Shown here piece by piece: positions 26,064 through 34,446 of a stretch of 59,912 bases of DNA. How positions within the stretch are numbered: position 1 is the first letter of the stretch; the number at the start of each line of letters is the position of its first letter. The translations under genes were made by a program, and so were the position numbers. This DNA is from Prevotella sp. (GTDB lineage Bacteria > Bacteroidota > Bacteroidia > Bacteroidales > Dysgonomonadaceae), in NCBI GenBank assembly GCA_031285625.1, contig JAITVV010000060.1, positions 1 through 59,912 on the forward strand, written 5' to 3'. The notes below the pieces were generated by a model. The model saw only the letters and a program-made list of their open reading frames with translations. It was not told the origin of the DNA and did no database searches.

Positions 26064-26415
26064 ATTAACTCCATTAGAAGAACTACGCCAGGAAAAAGAG
26101 ATTGTAAGGCGTGAATGTGCTGAAAGTGAAGAACGTTTAGCCGGACATTGGGTATATCTGTCCGATAATGCCGGGTCTCTTTTGTTTCAAAGTGCATTAA
26201 ATGCAGTATTAAAGAAATTTGGTTTTGGAGGAACGTCTTCTAAAAGTAAGAAAGAAGAGGAAGTATCAACTTCAAATAACCTGTTAGCCGGATTAACAGC
26301 TTACTATCCGGTAATATGGGATTTAGTTCAGCCACTCATCTGGCGATTTGTAGTAAAAAAAATAAAGTCAATCTTTTCGGGGAAGAAAAAGAAACGAAAA
26401 AATGACGATGATTAG
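26053..26415 (+). CDS. Uncharacterised third gene of the YtxH/holin-like unit
   Basis: This 120-residue protein starts with a charged helix (TPLEELRQEKEIVRRECAES) and has a middle stretch (AGSLLFQSALNAVLKKFGFGG) and a later one (LTAYYPVIWDLVQPLIWRFVVKKI) that could lie on or in the membrane. The C-terminus is very basic. No named family. The 11-base overlap with the holin-like gene and the shared terminator make it part of the same unit. Confidence 0.65.
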   Translation: MKTKLTPLEELRQEKEIVRRECAESEERLAGHWVYLSDNAGSLLFQSALNAVLKKFGFGGTSSKSKKEEEVSTSNNLLAGLTAYYPVIWDLVQPLIWRFVVKKIKSIFSGKKKKRKNDDD

Positions 26416-26424
26416 ATAAAGAAC

Positions 26425-26459
26425 AAAAACAAGAAAGTAATATGCTTTCTTGTTTTTTT
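26425..26459 (+). terminator. Rho-independent terminator of the YtxH unit
   Basis: AAACAAGAAAG and CTTTCTTGTTT pair over 11 bp around a 7-base loop, followed by TTTT. It lies between the three-gene unit and pabB. Confidence 0.85.
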
Positions 26460-26472
26460 ATAGATTACTCAT

Positions 26473-27447
26473 ATGTATTTCGATAGCCCGCAAGAGATAC
26501 AATCCCGAATGAACCTCCATGGAAAAGAAGGGAAGCCATTCTTCTTTGCTCTGAATTTTGAAATGACTGAAGGTATTTTTATAGAAGATCCATTGAATCA
26601 GTCTGATATATTATTTCAGTTTGGTAATAAGTCTAATTCTAAAATATCTGTAAGAAATTTGGAGAGTATTAACTTTAGCTATACTCCACTTTCGTTATCT
26701 GAATATAAAGAGAAATTTGATATTGTACATGATGGCTTACGAAAAGGATACTCTTATTTAACAAATCTTACGGTGAAAACTCCGGTATATTCTGATATTT
26801 CACTCGAGGATATATTTTATCAAAGTAATGCATCTTATAAAATTTTATTACCTCAGCATTTCGTTTGTTTCTCTCCAGAACGTTTTGTAAAGATATCGGG
26901 TAAAACAATTTCGACAAATCCGATGAAGGGGACTATTGATGCTACCAAACCTAACGCAGAGGAGCAAATCCTGAATGATTTTAAAGAGACAGCAGAACAC
27001 AATACAATAGTAGATCTCCTTCGTAACGATCTAAGTATTATAGCCGATAGTGTGAGAGTAAACAGGTTCAGATATATAGATCGTATTACTACAAATAAAA
27101 CCGATATATTGCAGATTAGCTCTGAAATAACCGGTACATTGCGTAATAATTATCAGAACTTCGGAGATATTATCTTTGGGATGCTTCCCGCAGGTTCTGT
27201 GTCAGGGGCTCCGAAATGTGCTACTATGGATATTATCAGGCAGGCTGAAAACATTCCCAGAGGATATTATACCGGAGTTTGCGGATATTATGATGGAAAA
27301 GACCTGGATTCTGCCGTCATGATCCGGTATATAGAGCAGGAGAATAATCAATATTATTTTAGGAGCGGAGGTGGAATAACGGCCTATAGCAATTGTGAAA
27401 GTGAATATAGAGAAGTATTAGAAAAGATTTATTTGCCAATAAAATGA
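26473..27447 (+). CDS. pabB: Aminodeoxychorismate synthase component I
   Basis: The 324-residue chorismate-binding enzyme turns chorismate and ammonia to 4-amino-4-deoxychorismate for folate synthesis. Motifs: NPMKGTID near 155-162, EHNTIVDLLRNDLSII near 175-190, GMLPAGSVSGAPK near 238-250, and YTGVCGYYDG near 270. It is short because it lacks the N-terminal extension of longer PabB or TrpE proteins, as is common in Bacteroidota. No pabA glutaminase is adjacent, so it probably uses an amidotransferase encoded elsewhere. The stop overlaps the pabC start by 4 bases (ATGA). Confidence 0.9.
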   Translation: MYFDSPQEIQSRMNLHGKEGKPFFFALNFEMTEGIFIEDPLNQSDILFQFGNKSNSKISVRNLESINFSYTPLSLSEYKEKFDIVHDGLRKGYSYLTNLTVKTPVYSDISLEDIFYQSNASYKILLPQHFVCFSPERFVKISGKTISTNPMKGTIDATKPNAEEQILNDFKETAEHNTIVDLLRNDLSIIADSVRVNRFRYIDRITTNKTDILQISSEITGTLRNNYQNFGDIIFGMLPAGSVSGAPKCATMDIIRQAENIPRGYYTGVCGYYDGKDLDSAVMIRYIEQENNQYYFRSGGGITAYSNCESEYREVLEKIYLPIK

Positions 27448-28040
27448 AACCATATTTTACAGAAGCAATTAAAGTGTATGATGGTGTGTTTATTAATCCA
27501 TCACCACATATTGACAGGATGAACCACACTATGCAAACCTTCTTTGATGTGACCTATCCAATTAGTTTGCAGAATGAGGATATTCCAATAGAATACAAGA
27601 TCGGATTGGTAAAATGCCGCATTATTTATTCCAGTGAGTATATCAAATTTGAATATCAGAAGTATACGTTCAGGCAGATAAATAATCTGAAACTAGTATA
27701 TAACGATATGCTCGATTACTCCTTTAAATATGCAGACAGAACAGAATGGAATGCTTTACTAGAACAAAAAACCGGATGCGATGATATATTAATTGTGAAA
27801 AATGGATATATAACTGATACTTCATTCAGCAATGTTGTTTTCGAAAATGAGACAGGACTCTTTACCCCTTCTACATATTTATTAGCTGGCACTAAACGGC
27901 AGTCTTTATTACAAAAGGGCATTATTAAAGAAGCTGAAATCAGTATAGAAAATATCGGGCTTTATTCGAAGCTTTATTTAATTAATACGATGATCGATAT
28001 AGAGGATAATCTTTGTATTGATACATCATTACTGATTTAG
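27444..28040 (+). CDS. pabC: Aminodeoxychorismate lyase-like aminotransferase class IV
   Basis: The 198-residue PLP fold-type IV protein is shorter than E. coli PabC (269). It probably releases pyruvate from aminodeoxychorismate to give p-aminobenzoate. Family marks are LVYNDMLDYSFKYADR, with the likely PLP lysine in SFKYADR near residue 95, and GCDDILIVKNGYITDTSFSNVVF near 113-135. The 4-base overlap with pabB strongly supports the assignment, since class IV aminotransferases are hard to tell apart by sequence alone. Confidence 0.8.
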   Translation: MKPYFTEAIKVYDGVFINPSPHIDRMNHTMQTFFDVTYPISLQNEDIPIEYKIGLVKCRIIYSSEYIKFEYQKYTFRQINNLKLVYNDMLDYSFKYADRTEWNALLEQKTGCDDILIVKNGYITDTSFSNVVFENETGLFTPSTYLLAGTKRQSLLQKGIIKEAEISIENIGLYSKLYLINTMIDIEDNLCIDTSLLI

Positions 28041-28071
28041 GATTTTCATTTTAGCAGATACAAGACAAAAC

Positions 28072-28103
28072 AAGGGCGATTGACATAAAGCCCAATCACC
28101 CTT
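28072..28103. terminator. Stem-loop between convergent pabC and clpB
   Basis: AAGGGCGATTG and CAATCACCCTT pair over 11 positions with one mismatch. The flanks are only moderately A/T-rich, so it is a likely but not ideal shared terminator. Confidence 0.5.
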
Positions 28104-28124
28104 AATATATTATTTCACAGACCT

Positions 28125-30716
28125 TTAATTCTTAAATTCCAATTCTCCATCTTTCATATCAATGATAATAGGAGTGGATTTATCTATAGTTCCTGCAAGC
28201 AACTGTCTTGAAAGCGGATCCAAGACCATACGTTGTATAACCCTTTTTACAGGGCGAGCCCCAAACTCAGGATCAAATCCCATTTGTGCGATCCAAACAA
28301 TAGCCTCATCTGTAAATTCAAGTTGTACACCATTTCCTTTCAGCATTTTCACAACACCATTTAGCTGAATCCGTACTACCTGTTCAATTTCTTTCAGGTT
28401 CAATGGTTCAAACATAATGGTTTCATCAATACGATTCAGGAATTCAGGGCGAACAGTAGCTTTCAGTATATCCAATACCTCATTTTTTGTTTTTTCAACC
28501 ACCTCATCATGATTCTTTGGAGTAATACCTGCAAAATTCTCACGGATAAGAGGTGAGCCTATGTTAGAGGTCATTATAATGATTGTATTCTTAAAGTTAA
28601 CCACACGTCCTTTGTTATCAGTTAACCGTCCATCATCTAATACCTGCAATAATATATTGAATACGTCCGGATGCGCCTTTTCTATTTCATCAAAAAGGAT
28701 AACTGAATATGGCTTGCGGCGAATAGCTTCCGTTAATTGTCCACCTTCATCATAACCGACATATCCCGGAGGCGCTCCGATAAGACGGGTAGCACTGAAT
28801 TTTTCCTGATACTCGCTCATATCAATACGGGTTATCATATTCTCATCATCAAACAGGAATTCAGCCAATGCTTTACCTAATTCGGTTTTACCTACACCGG
28901 TAGTTCCCAGAAAGATAAACGAGCCAATCGGACGCTTCGGATCTTGTAATCCCGCACGGCTACGACGAATAGCATTGGATACAGCATTGATTGCTTCATC
29001 CTGTCCCACAATACGCTTGTGCAATTCATCTTCGAGATTAAGTAGCTTATCTCTCTCACTTTGCAGCATTTTATTAACAGGAATACCTGTCCAACGTGAA
29101 ACGACATCAGCTATATCATAAGAGTCAACCTCTTCTTTTACCATTGCCTGGTTGCCCTGCATTTCATGCAACTGAAGTTGCAGTTGCTCTATACCTGTTT
29201 CCAGTTCCTTTATTTTGCCATAACGCAATTCTGCTACTTTTCCATAATCGCCCTCACGTTCAGCCTTTTCAGCTTCGAATTTAGCCTCTTCAATATCAAT
29301 TTTATTCTGCTGAATCTTATTGATAACTTCTTTTTCAGATTGCCATTTCGCTTTAAGTTCAGTTTCTTCTTCTTTCAGCTTGCTGATCTCTTTGGTTAAT
29401 TCGGCTTCTTTATGAGTATCATTCTCACGACGTATTGCTTCGCGTTCGATCTCCAATTGTTTTATACGACGGCTCTTCTCATCCAGTTCCTCCGGTACGG
29501 AGTCTACCTCCATACGAAGTTTTGCAGCTGCTTCATCCATAAGGTCAATTGCCTTGTCCGGCAAAAAACGATCTGTTATGTAACGGCTCGATAACTGAAC
29601 AGCAGCAATAATCGCCTCATCTTTGATACGTACTTTATGATGGTTTTCATATTTCTCTTTTAACCCACGTAGAATAGAAATTGTATCAGCCTCTGTAGGT
29701 TCATCTACTATTACAGTCTGGAAACGGCGTTCAAGAGCTTTGTCTTTTTCAAAATATTTTTGATATTCATCTAAGGTTGTAGCACCTATAGAACGTAGTT
29801 CTCCACGTGCAAGAGCGGGTTTTAAGATATTGGCTGCATCCATTGCCCCCTCACTCTTACCTGCACCTACCAGAGTATGTATCTCATCAATGAAAAGTAT
29901 AATTTCACCTTCCGCTTTAACGACCTCGTTTACTACAGATTTCAAACGCTCTTCAAATTCTCCTTTATATTTCGCCCCGGCAATCAACGCTCCCATATCC
30001 AGAGAGTATATTTGCTTACTTTTTAGGTTTTCTGGAACATCACCACGGATAATACGATGAGCAAGTCCCTCAGCAATGGCTGTTTTACCTGTTCCCGGTT
30101 CACCTATCAGTATCGGATTGTTCTTTGTTCTGCGACTTAATATCTGGAGCACACGACGAATTTCATCATCTCTGCCAATAACAGGATCGAGTTTACCATC
30201 TTTAGCTCTCTGAGTTAGGTTTATCGCATATTTTTCCAATGACTGATAAGTATCCTCTGCAGTTTCACTAGTTACTTTATTTCCTTTTCGGAGTTCATTG
30301 ATAGCTTGTTGTAAATCCTTTTCGGAAATGCCCGCGTCTTTCAATATCCTTGCAGCTGAGCTATTACCTGATAACAAGCCTAGCAACAGGTGCTCTATAG
30401 ATATGAACTGGTCTCCCATTTTTTTAGCATAATCCATAGCCTTATCTATAACAGCATTGCTTTCCCTGCTCAGATATGCTTCACCCCCACCCGATACTTT
30501 CGGGTAAGAATCAATTTCATGACTAAGCACCGATGTAAGGTGCCCCGGATTAGCCCCAAGTTTTTGAAAAAGGAAATTAACAACATTCTCTCCTGTCATA
30601 ATCACTCCGAGGAGTATATGAGCAGGTTCGATAGCCTGTTGTCCTTTTTCTTTTGTAATCTCGATAGCCTTTTGTAAGGCTTCGCGAGATTTAATTGTAT
30701 AATCATTTAAATTCAT
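28125..30716 (-). CDS. clpB: ATP-dependent disaggregase ClpB
   Basis: The 863-residue Hsp100 chaperone rescues aggregated proteins together with DnaK. Order: Clp N-domain (1-150), first AAA domain with GEPGTGKT near 205-212, the long coiled-coil middle domain (about 410-530) that separates ClpB from ClpA or ClpC, second AAA domain with GTTGVGKT near 605-612, and a C-terminal D2-small domain. The arginine-finger segments ([17 protein letters not shown]) are present. No CIRCE element is visible upstream, so heat control, if any, is by other means. The gene is single; repeat copy B lies upstream. Confidence 0.97.
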   Translation of the reverse strand: MNLNDYTIKSREALQKAIEITKEKGQQAIEPAHILLGVIMTGENVVNFLFQKLGANPGHLTSVLSHEIDSYPKVSGGGEAYLSRESNAVIDKAMDYAKKMGDQFISIEHLLLGLLSGNSSAARILKDAGISEKDLQQAINELRKGNKVTSETAEDTYQSLEKYAINLTQRAKDGKLDPVIGRDDEIRRVLQILSRRTKNNPILIGEPGTGKTAIAEGLAHRIIRGDVPENLKSKQIYSLDMGALIAGAKYKGEFEERLKSVVNEVVKAEGEIILFIDEIHTLVGAGKSEGAMDAANILKPALARGELRSIGATTLDEYQKYFEKDKALERRFQTVIVDEPTEADTISILRGLKEKYENHHKVRIKDEAIIAAVQLSSRYITDRFLPDKAIDLMDEAAAKLRMEVDSVPEELDEKSRRIKQLEIEREAIRRENDTHKEAELTKEISKLKEEETELKAKWQSEKEVINKIQQNKIDIEEAKFEAEKAEREGDYGKVAELRYGKIKELETGIEQLQLQLHEMQGNQAMVKEEVDSYDIADVVSRWTGIPVNKMLQSERDKLLNLEDELHKRIVGQDEAINAVSNAIRRSRAGLQDPKRPIGSFIFLGTTGVGKTELGKALAEFLFDDENMITRIDMSEYQEKFSATRLIGAPPGYVGYDEGGQLTEAIRRKPYSVILFDEIEKAHPDVFNILLQVLDDGRLTDNKGRVVNFKNTIIIMTSNIGSPLIRENFAGITPKNHDEVVEKTKNEVLDILKATVRPEFLNRIDETIMFEPLNLKEIEQVVRIQLNGVVKMLKGNGVQLEFTDEAIVWIAQMGFDPEFGARPVKRVIQRMVLDPLSRQLLAGTIDKSTPIIIDMKDGELEFKN

Positions 30717-30858
30717 ATATTCAGTATTTATTTTTATTATTGTGTTTGATTTTAATCGTTCAAAATACTTGCCAAACGATAAATTATGACAAAATGACAG
30801 ATCAATATTATGTAACTATACAAAGAGAATAAATCATCTGAATTTAAACAATTTACTC

Positions 30859-30910
30859 AAAAAAGGTGACAAAAGTAACACCTTTTTAGTTGTTTTTCAT
30901 GTTACTTTTT
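30859..30910 (-). repeat. AAAAGTAACA-family intergenic inverted repeat, copy B
   Basis: On the minus strand it reads AAAAAGTAACA, about 20 bases, then GTGTTACTTTTGTCACC and a T-run. The arms are complementary and match copies C and D. It lies 143 bases upstream of clpB and 115 past the obgE stop. Confidence 0.7.
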
Positions 30911-30972
30911 ATAATGTATCTCTTACCTATATTAGACATTTTACCTGTAGCTTTATTCGCTATTGGAATAAC

Positions 30973-31004
30973 AAAAAAGAGACTATTTCATATAGCCTCT
31001 TTTC
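30973..31004 (-). terminator. Rho-independent terminator of obgE
   Basis: On the minus strand AAAAGAGGCTAT and ATAGTCTCTTTT pair over 12 positions with one G-U, around a 5-base loop, with the 3' arm running into TTTTTT. Confidence 0.8.
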
Positions 31005-31024
31005 TCTAAATCTCTAATATTTAT

Positions 31025-32194
31025 TTAATTCTTTTCTTCCTCATCTTCTCCATAATAAAAATCAGGATCAAAATCTTCCTCATCTTCGTCCCAGTCTTCT
31101 TCTATATAATCATCTTCAGGAATATCTTCCTCCTCTTCAAATTCTACAGTCTTTATATCCAGGTTGCGATGAGTGATTTTTTCAAATGATTTACGGTATT
31201 CACCATCAGCATTCAATTCGCGCCATAACAGGTCTTTGAGTTCCGTTATTCCAAATCCAGTAATAGAGGATATAAAAATATGAGGAATCTCCGGTAGGTC
31301 TGCACTTAAGGCCTCTATCAGCTCTTCATCGAGCATATCCGATTTAGAAATAGCAAGGATTCTCCTTTTATCAAGTAGTTCAGGATTGTATTGAGCCAAT
31401 TCATTCAACAATATTCGGTATTCCTGATGTATATCATCAGCATCTGCCGGCACCATAAATAGTAAGAGTGAATTACGTTCTATGTGTCGAAGGAATCTTA
31501 GTCCAAGCCCTTTTCCTTCGCTGGCACCCTCTATGATTCCGGGAATGTCGGCCATAACAAACGATTTGAAATCACGATAACTCACGATCCCGATTTTGGG
31601 TTCAAGTGTTGTAAAAGGATAATTTGCAATTTTGGGTTTGGCAGCACTTACTACTGACAATAGTGTCGATTTTCCCGCATTAGGGAAACCAACGAGCCCT
31701 ACATCTGCCAGAACCTTCAGTTCCATGATCACCCTACGTTCCTGATATGGTTCTCCGGGTTGTGCATAACGTGGAGCCTGATTTGTAGATGTCTTAAAGT
31801 GATTATTACCACGGCCGCCTCTACCACCTTTCAACAGTATGACCTCCTGCCCATCCTCAGTCACATCACACAAATATTCTCCGGTTTCGGCATCATAGGC
31901 AACAGTCCCACATGGAACATCTATTATTTTCGATTCCCCACTTTTCCCGCTACTCAAACGGCCCGATCCGCTCTCTCCGTGTCCGGCAAGGATATGTCGT
32001 TGAAATTTGAGGTGAAGTAATGTCCATAGGTTGCGATTACCCCGAAGGATTACATCGCCTCCGTTACCCCCATCACCGCCATCAGGCCCTCCTTTTGGAA
32101 TATATTTTTCTCTACGGAAGTGAGTTGAACCTCTTCCTCCTTTACCTGAACGACAATATATCTTGACGTAATCTATGAAATTTGAATCTGCCAT
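31025..32194 (-). CDS. obgE: Obg-family GTPase
   Basis: The 389-residue ribosome-associated GTPase takes part in 50S assembly and growth control. The glycine-rich Obg fold occupies about 1-158 ([30 protein letters not shown]). The G domain follows with G1 GFPNAGKST near 165-173, G3 DIPGIIEGA near 213 and G4 SKSD near 287. The C-terminal 50 residues are extremely acidic (runs of Asp and Glu), replacing the ordered OCT domain found in some relatives. It heads no operon with ribosomal proteins here; adk lies upstream, separated by a terminator. Confidence 0.95.
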   Translation of the reverse strand: MADSNFIDYVKIYCRSGKGGRGSTHFRREKYIPKGGPDGGDGGNGGDVILRGNRNLWTLLHLKFQRHILAGHGESGSGRLSSGKSGESKIIDVPCGTVAYDAETGEYLCDVTEDGQEVILLKGGRGGRGNNHFKTSTNQAPRYAQPGEPYQERRVIMELKVLADVGLVGFPNAGKSTLLSVVSAAKPKIANYPFTTLEPKIGIVSYRDFKSFVMADIPGIIEGASEGKGLGLRFLRHIERNSLLLFMVPADADDIHQEYRILLNELAQYNPELLDKRRILAISKSDMLDEELIEALSADLPEIPHIFISSITGFGITELKDLLWRELNADGEYRKSFEKITHRNLDIKTVEFEEEEDIPEDDYIEEDWDEDEEDFDPDFYYGEDEEEKN

Positions 32195-32227
32195 ACTTTT
32201 ATTTAAAGGTAATATTTAGATAACAAA

Positions 32228-32262
32228 GGAAGCTATAAGACCGTTTACGGTTTATAACTTCC
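32228..32262 (-). terminator. Terminator-like hairpin between adk and obgE
   Basis: GGAAG-TATAA-ACCG pairs with CGGT-TTATA-CTTCC with one bulge and one wobble; on the minus strand a short T-rich tail (TTTGTT) follows. It lies past the adk stop and may partly separate adk from obgE. Confidence 0.55.
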
Positions 32263-32280
32263 CCGAATATAAATATTGTA

Positions 32281-32853
32281 TTATTTCACTTTTTCAACAG
32301 CCTCTGCTATAAGACTGAAAATTTGATCTACTGTTCCTATTCCTTTTATAGTAGATAGTTTTCCTGATTTTTCGTAATGCTCTTTCAGTGGTGATGTCTG
32401 ATTTTTATATACATCCAGACGCGATTTTATTGTCTCCAGATTGTCATCCGAACGTCCTGATTGCTGTCCGCGTTTGATCAATCTTTCTATAAGTTCGGGT
32501 TCTTCAACATCAAGATTTACAACAATGGATACTTTCTCTCCACGTTCTTCCAATATCTTTTCTAAAGCTTCGCTTTGTGCTATTGTACGTGGAAATCCGT
32601 CAAAGACAACACCTGCAACATCCTTCTTGCTATCAAGTACATTAGCCAGCATACCAATAACTACATCATCGGGAACTAATTGTCCCTTCGAAATGTATCC
32701 TTCTGCTAATTTACCCAGTTCCGTACCATTCTTCATTTCAGCACGTAAAACATCTCCTGTAGAGATATGTGCTAGGTTATACTTTTTGATAAGGTTTTCG
32801 CTTTGAGTACCTTTACCAGAGCCGGGAGCTCCAAAAATTATAATATTCAGCAT
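32281..32853 (-). CDS. adk: Adenylate kinase
   Basis: The 190-residue enzyme interconverts ATP and AMP with ADP. The P-loop GAPGSGKGT is at 8-16, the AMP-binding stretch STGDVLRAE near 31-39, DGFPRTIAQ near 84-92, and a short LID without zinc cysteines around 125-140 (KRGQQSGRSDDN). The length marks it as the short-LID form usual in Bacteroidota. It lies between hpt and obgE on the same strand. Confidence 0.95.
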   Translation of the reverse strand: MLNIIIFGAPGSGKGTQSENLIKKYNLAHISTGDVLRAEMKNGTELGKLAEGYISKGQLVPDDVVIGMLANVLDSKKDVAGVVFDGFPRTIAQSEALEKILEERGEKVSIVVNLDVEEPELIERLIKRGQQSGRSDDNLETIKSRLDVYKNQTSPLKEHYEKSGKLSTIKGIGTVDQIFSLIAEAVEKVK

Positions 32854-32893
32854 GTTATATAGAATTACAATACAGATTTATTAATCTGTAGTA

Positions 32894-33433
32894 TTATGAA
32901 TTTTTAATTTTGTAAATATCAGGAAGATTACGGCCATATCCGTCATAGTCGAGTCCGTATCCTACAATGAAATCACTAGGGATTTTCAATGCAACATAGT
33001 CTAGTTGGACCGGGACTTTCAAGGCCTTAGGTTTCAGGAGCATTGTAGACACAAATATTTCTTTGGGTTCATCACAAACCAATTGTTCAAGCATTAGCGA
33101 CATTGTGTAACCTGTATCTACTATATCTTCTACAATTACAATTGTACGTCCTTTTATATCCTCTTCCAGCCCATATATTTCCTTCAGTTTTTCGGTAGAA
33201 GTAGTTCCTTTATATGAGGATACTTTTACAAAAGAAACTTCACAAGGAATATTAACACGCTTCATCAGTTCCGAAGCATACATGAACGATCCGTTCAAAA
33301 CACAGATAAACAAAGGATCTTTATCAGCCAGGTCTTTATTTAGCTTTTCAGCTATTTCTCCAATAGCCTTTTCGATCGTATCTTGTGTCAGGAATAATTC
33401 AAATTCCTTATCTTTAATTTTCACCGTTTTCAT
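32894..33433 (-). CDS. hpt: Hypoxanthine phosphoribosyltransferase
   Basis: The 179-residue purine salvage enzyme joins hypoxanthine (and usually guanine) to PRPP. The PRPP-binding motif VIVEDIVDTGYTM lies near 98-110, the flexible-loop segment KVSSYKGTTSTEK near 71-83, and the base-binding end KIPSDFIVGYGLDYDGYGRNLP near 150-171. Length is normal. It is 40 bases upstream of adk on the same strand, so both nucleotide genes may be co-transcribed. Confidence 0.95.
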   Translation of the reverse strand: MKTVKIKDKEFELFLTQDTIEKAIGEIAEKLNKDLADKDPLFICVLNGSFMYASELMKRVNIPCEVSFVKVSSYKGTTSTEKLKEIYGLEEDIKGRTIVIVEDIVDTGYTMSLMLEQLVCDEPKEIFVSTMLLKPKALKVPVQLDYVALKIPSDFIVGYGLDYDGYGRNLPDIYKIKNS

Positions 33434-33544
33434 AATGACCTGCTCTTATATAATGAAAATGCAAAAGTAGTACAATTCGGCTAATGTCTGTTATTATATT
33501 TACTTTTTAATTTGATAAAACTGGAAAAAGTTTAGAAAAATAAG

Positions 33545-33574
33545 AAAAGCAGAGAATAATTACCCTCTGCTTTT
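33545..33574 (-). terminator. Rho-independent terminator of the AIM24-family gene
   Basis: On the minus strand AAAAGCAGAG and CTCTGCTTTT pair perfectly over 10 bp, around a 10-base loop, followed by a T-rich tail. Confidence 0.8.
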
Positions 33575-33592
33575 TATAGTGTGAATCGTAAA

Positions 33593-34285
33593 TTATTGAG
33601 GTGCCCCGTACACTTCTTCGCAAGGTTGTATTATTACCCAACCATCGCCTTCAAACATCATCTGGAAGCTTTCTCCACTACCACGTCCGATAAATGTTTT
33701 CAAAGAAATATCGGTTTTCATAGTTGGAGTAAGATTACCTGACCATGCTACTGTTGCATTCGGATCTGTAAACACAGGTTGTCCCGGTTTAACGATAAGC
33801 GTCATTGGATTTCCATGTGTTGTAATAGCAATATGGCCTGTTCCGCTAAGGCGGGCCTGGAACAATCCGCCACCCATGATTCCTGCTACACTCTTCATCA
33901 TTTTCACCTCTGATTGTACAGAATCTTCATGAGCCAGAATGTCATTACCATTTACATTGATAGATTCATTTTCAAGATACAAGATGCGAACTCTTTTTTC
34001 GAAATCGGCAGCATAAACTCTACCGGTTCCGGTTGTTTTCATCATTGTTGTCCCTTCACCGGACATTGTCTTCTTTAGCAAGTTGCCAATACCCTTGCTT
34101 AACATTCCTTCTCTCTCAAATTTAACATTTCCGGTGTAAGCTACCATCGCACCTTTTTTCAACATCACTGTCTGGTTGTTGATGTTAAGTTCTAACATAT
34201 ACGGGCTTTCTAACTGGAAAAAATCTTTTTTTGATTCATCCTGAGCTGTTTCATCGATAAATGCCTGAATGGAATACTTGTTCAT
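33593..34285 (-). CDS. AIM24/TIGR00266-family protein
   Basis: The 230-residue protein is built of beta strands with the glycine-rich pattern of the AIM24 (DUF124) family: VMLKKGAMVAYTGNVKF, TMMKTTGTGRVYAADFEKRVRILYLENESINVNGNDILAHEDSV, and LSGTGHIAITTHGNP followed by VAWSGNLTP. No signal peptide or membrane segment. The family is widespread in bacteria and yeast mitochondria, but its biochemical role is not established. It forms its own transcription unit ended by a terminator. Confidence 0.8.
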   Translation of the reverse strand: MNKYSIQAFIDETAQDESKKDFFQLESPYMLELNINNQTVMLKKGAMVAYTGNVKFEREGMLSKGIGNLLKKTMSGEGTTMMKTTGTGRVYAADFEKRVRILYLENESINVNGNDILAHEDSVQSEVKMMKSVAGIMGGGLFQARLSGTGHIAITTHGNPMTLIVKPGQPVFTDPNATVAWSGNLTPTMKTDISLKTFIGRGSGESFQMMFEGDGWVIIQPCEEVYGAPQ

Positions 34286-34413
34286 TGTAGTTTTATTTAA
34301 ATTAGTATTAATAATTATTATATGTGAATATTTAATTTTTGCTAGAAACGACTAAAATAATGAAAAAATATTTAAAATACAAAATATAAACGATTGAAAT
34401 ACACGGATAAAGC

Positions 34414-34445
34414 AATGAGCCTGATGGCATTCCATCAGGCTCATT
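34414..34445 (-). terminator. Hairpin terminator of rnr
   Basis: AATGAGCCTGATGG and CCATCAGGCTCATT pair perfectly over 14 bp with a CATT loop, one of the strongest stems in the window. The U-run after it is weak, so it may act mainly as a 3' stabiliser. Its outer bases overlap the sequence next to the rnr stop. Confidence 0.75.
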
Positions 34446-34446
34446 A

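Larger units (their letters stand above)
30717..31024. other. Intergenic region between clpB and obgE
   Basis: This 308-base gap holds the clpB upstream region, repeat copy B (30859-30910) and the obgE terminator (30973-31004). No gene is seen. Confidence 0.7.
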
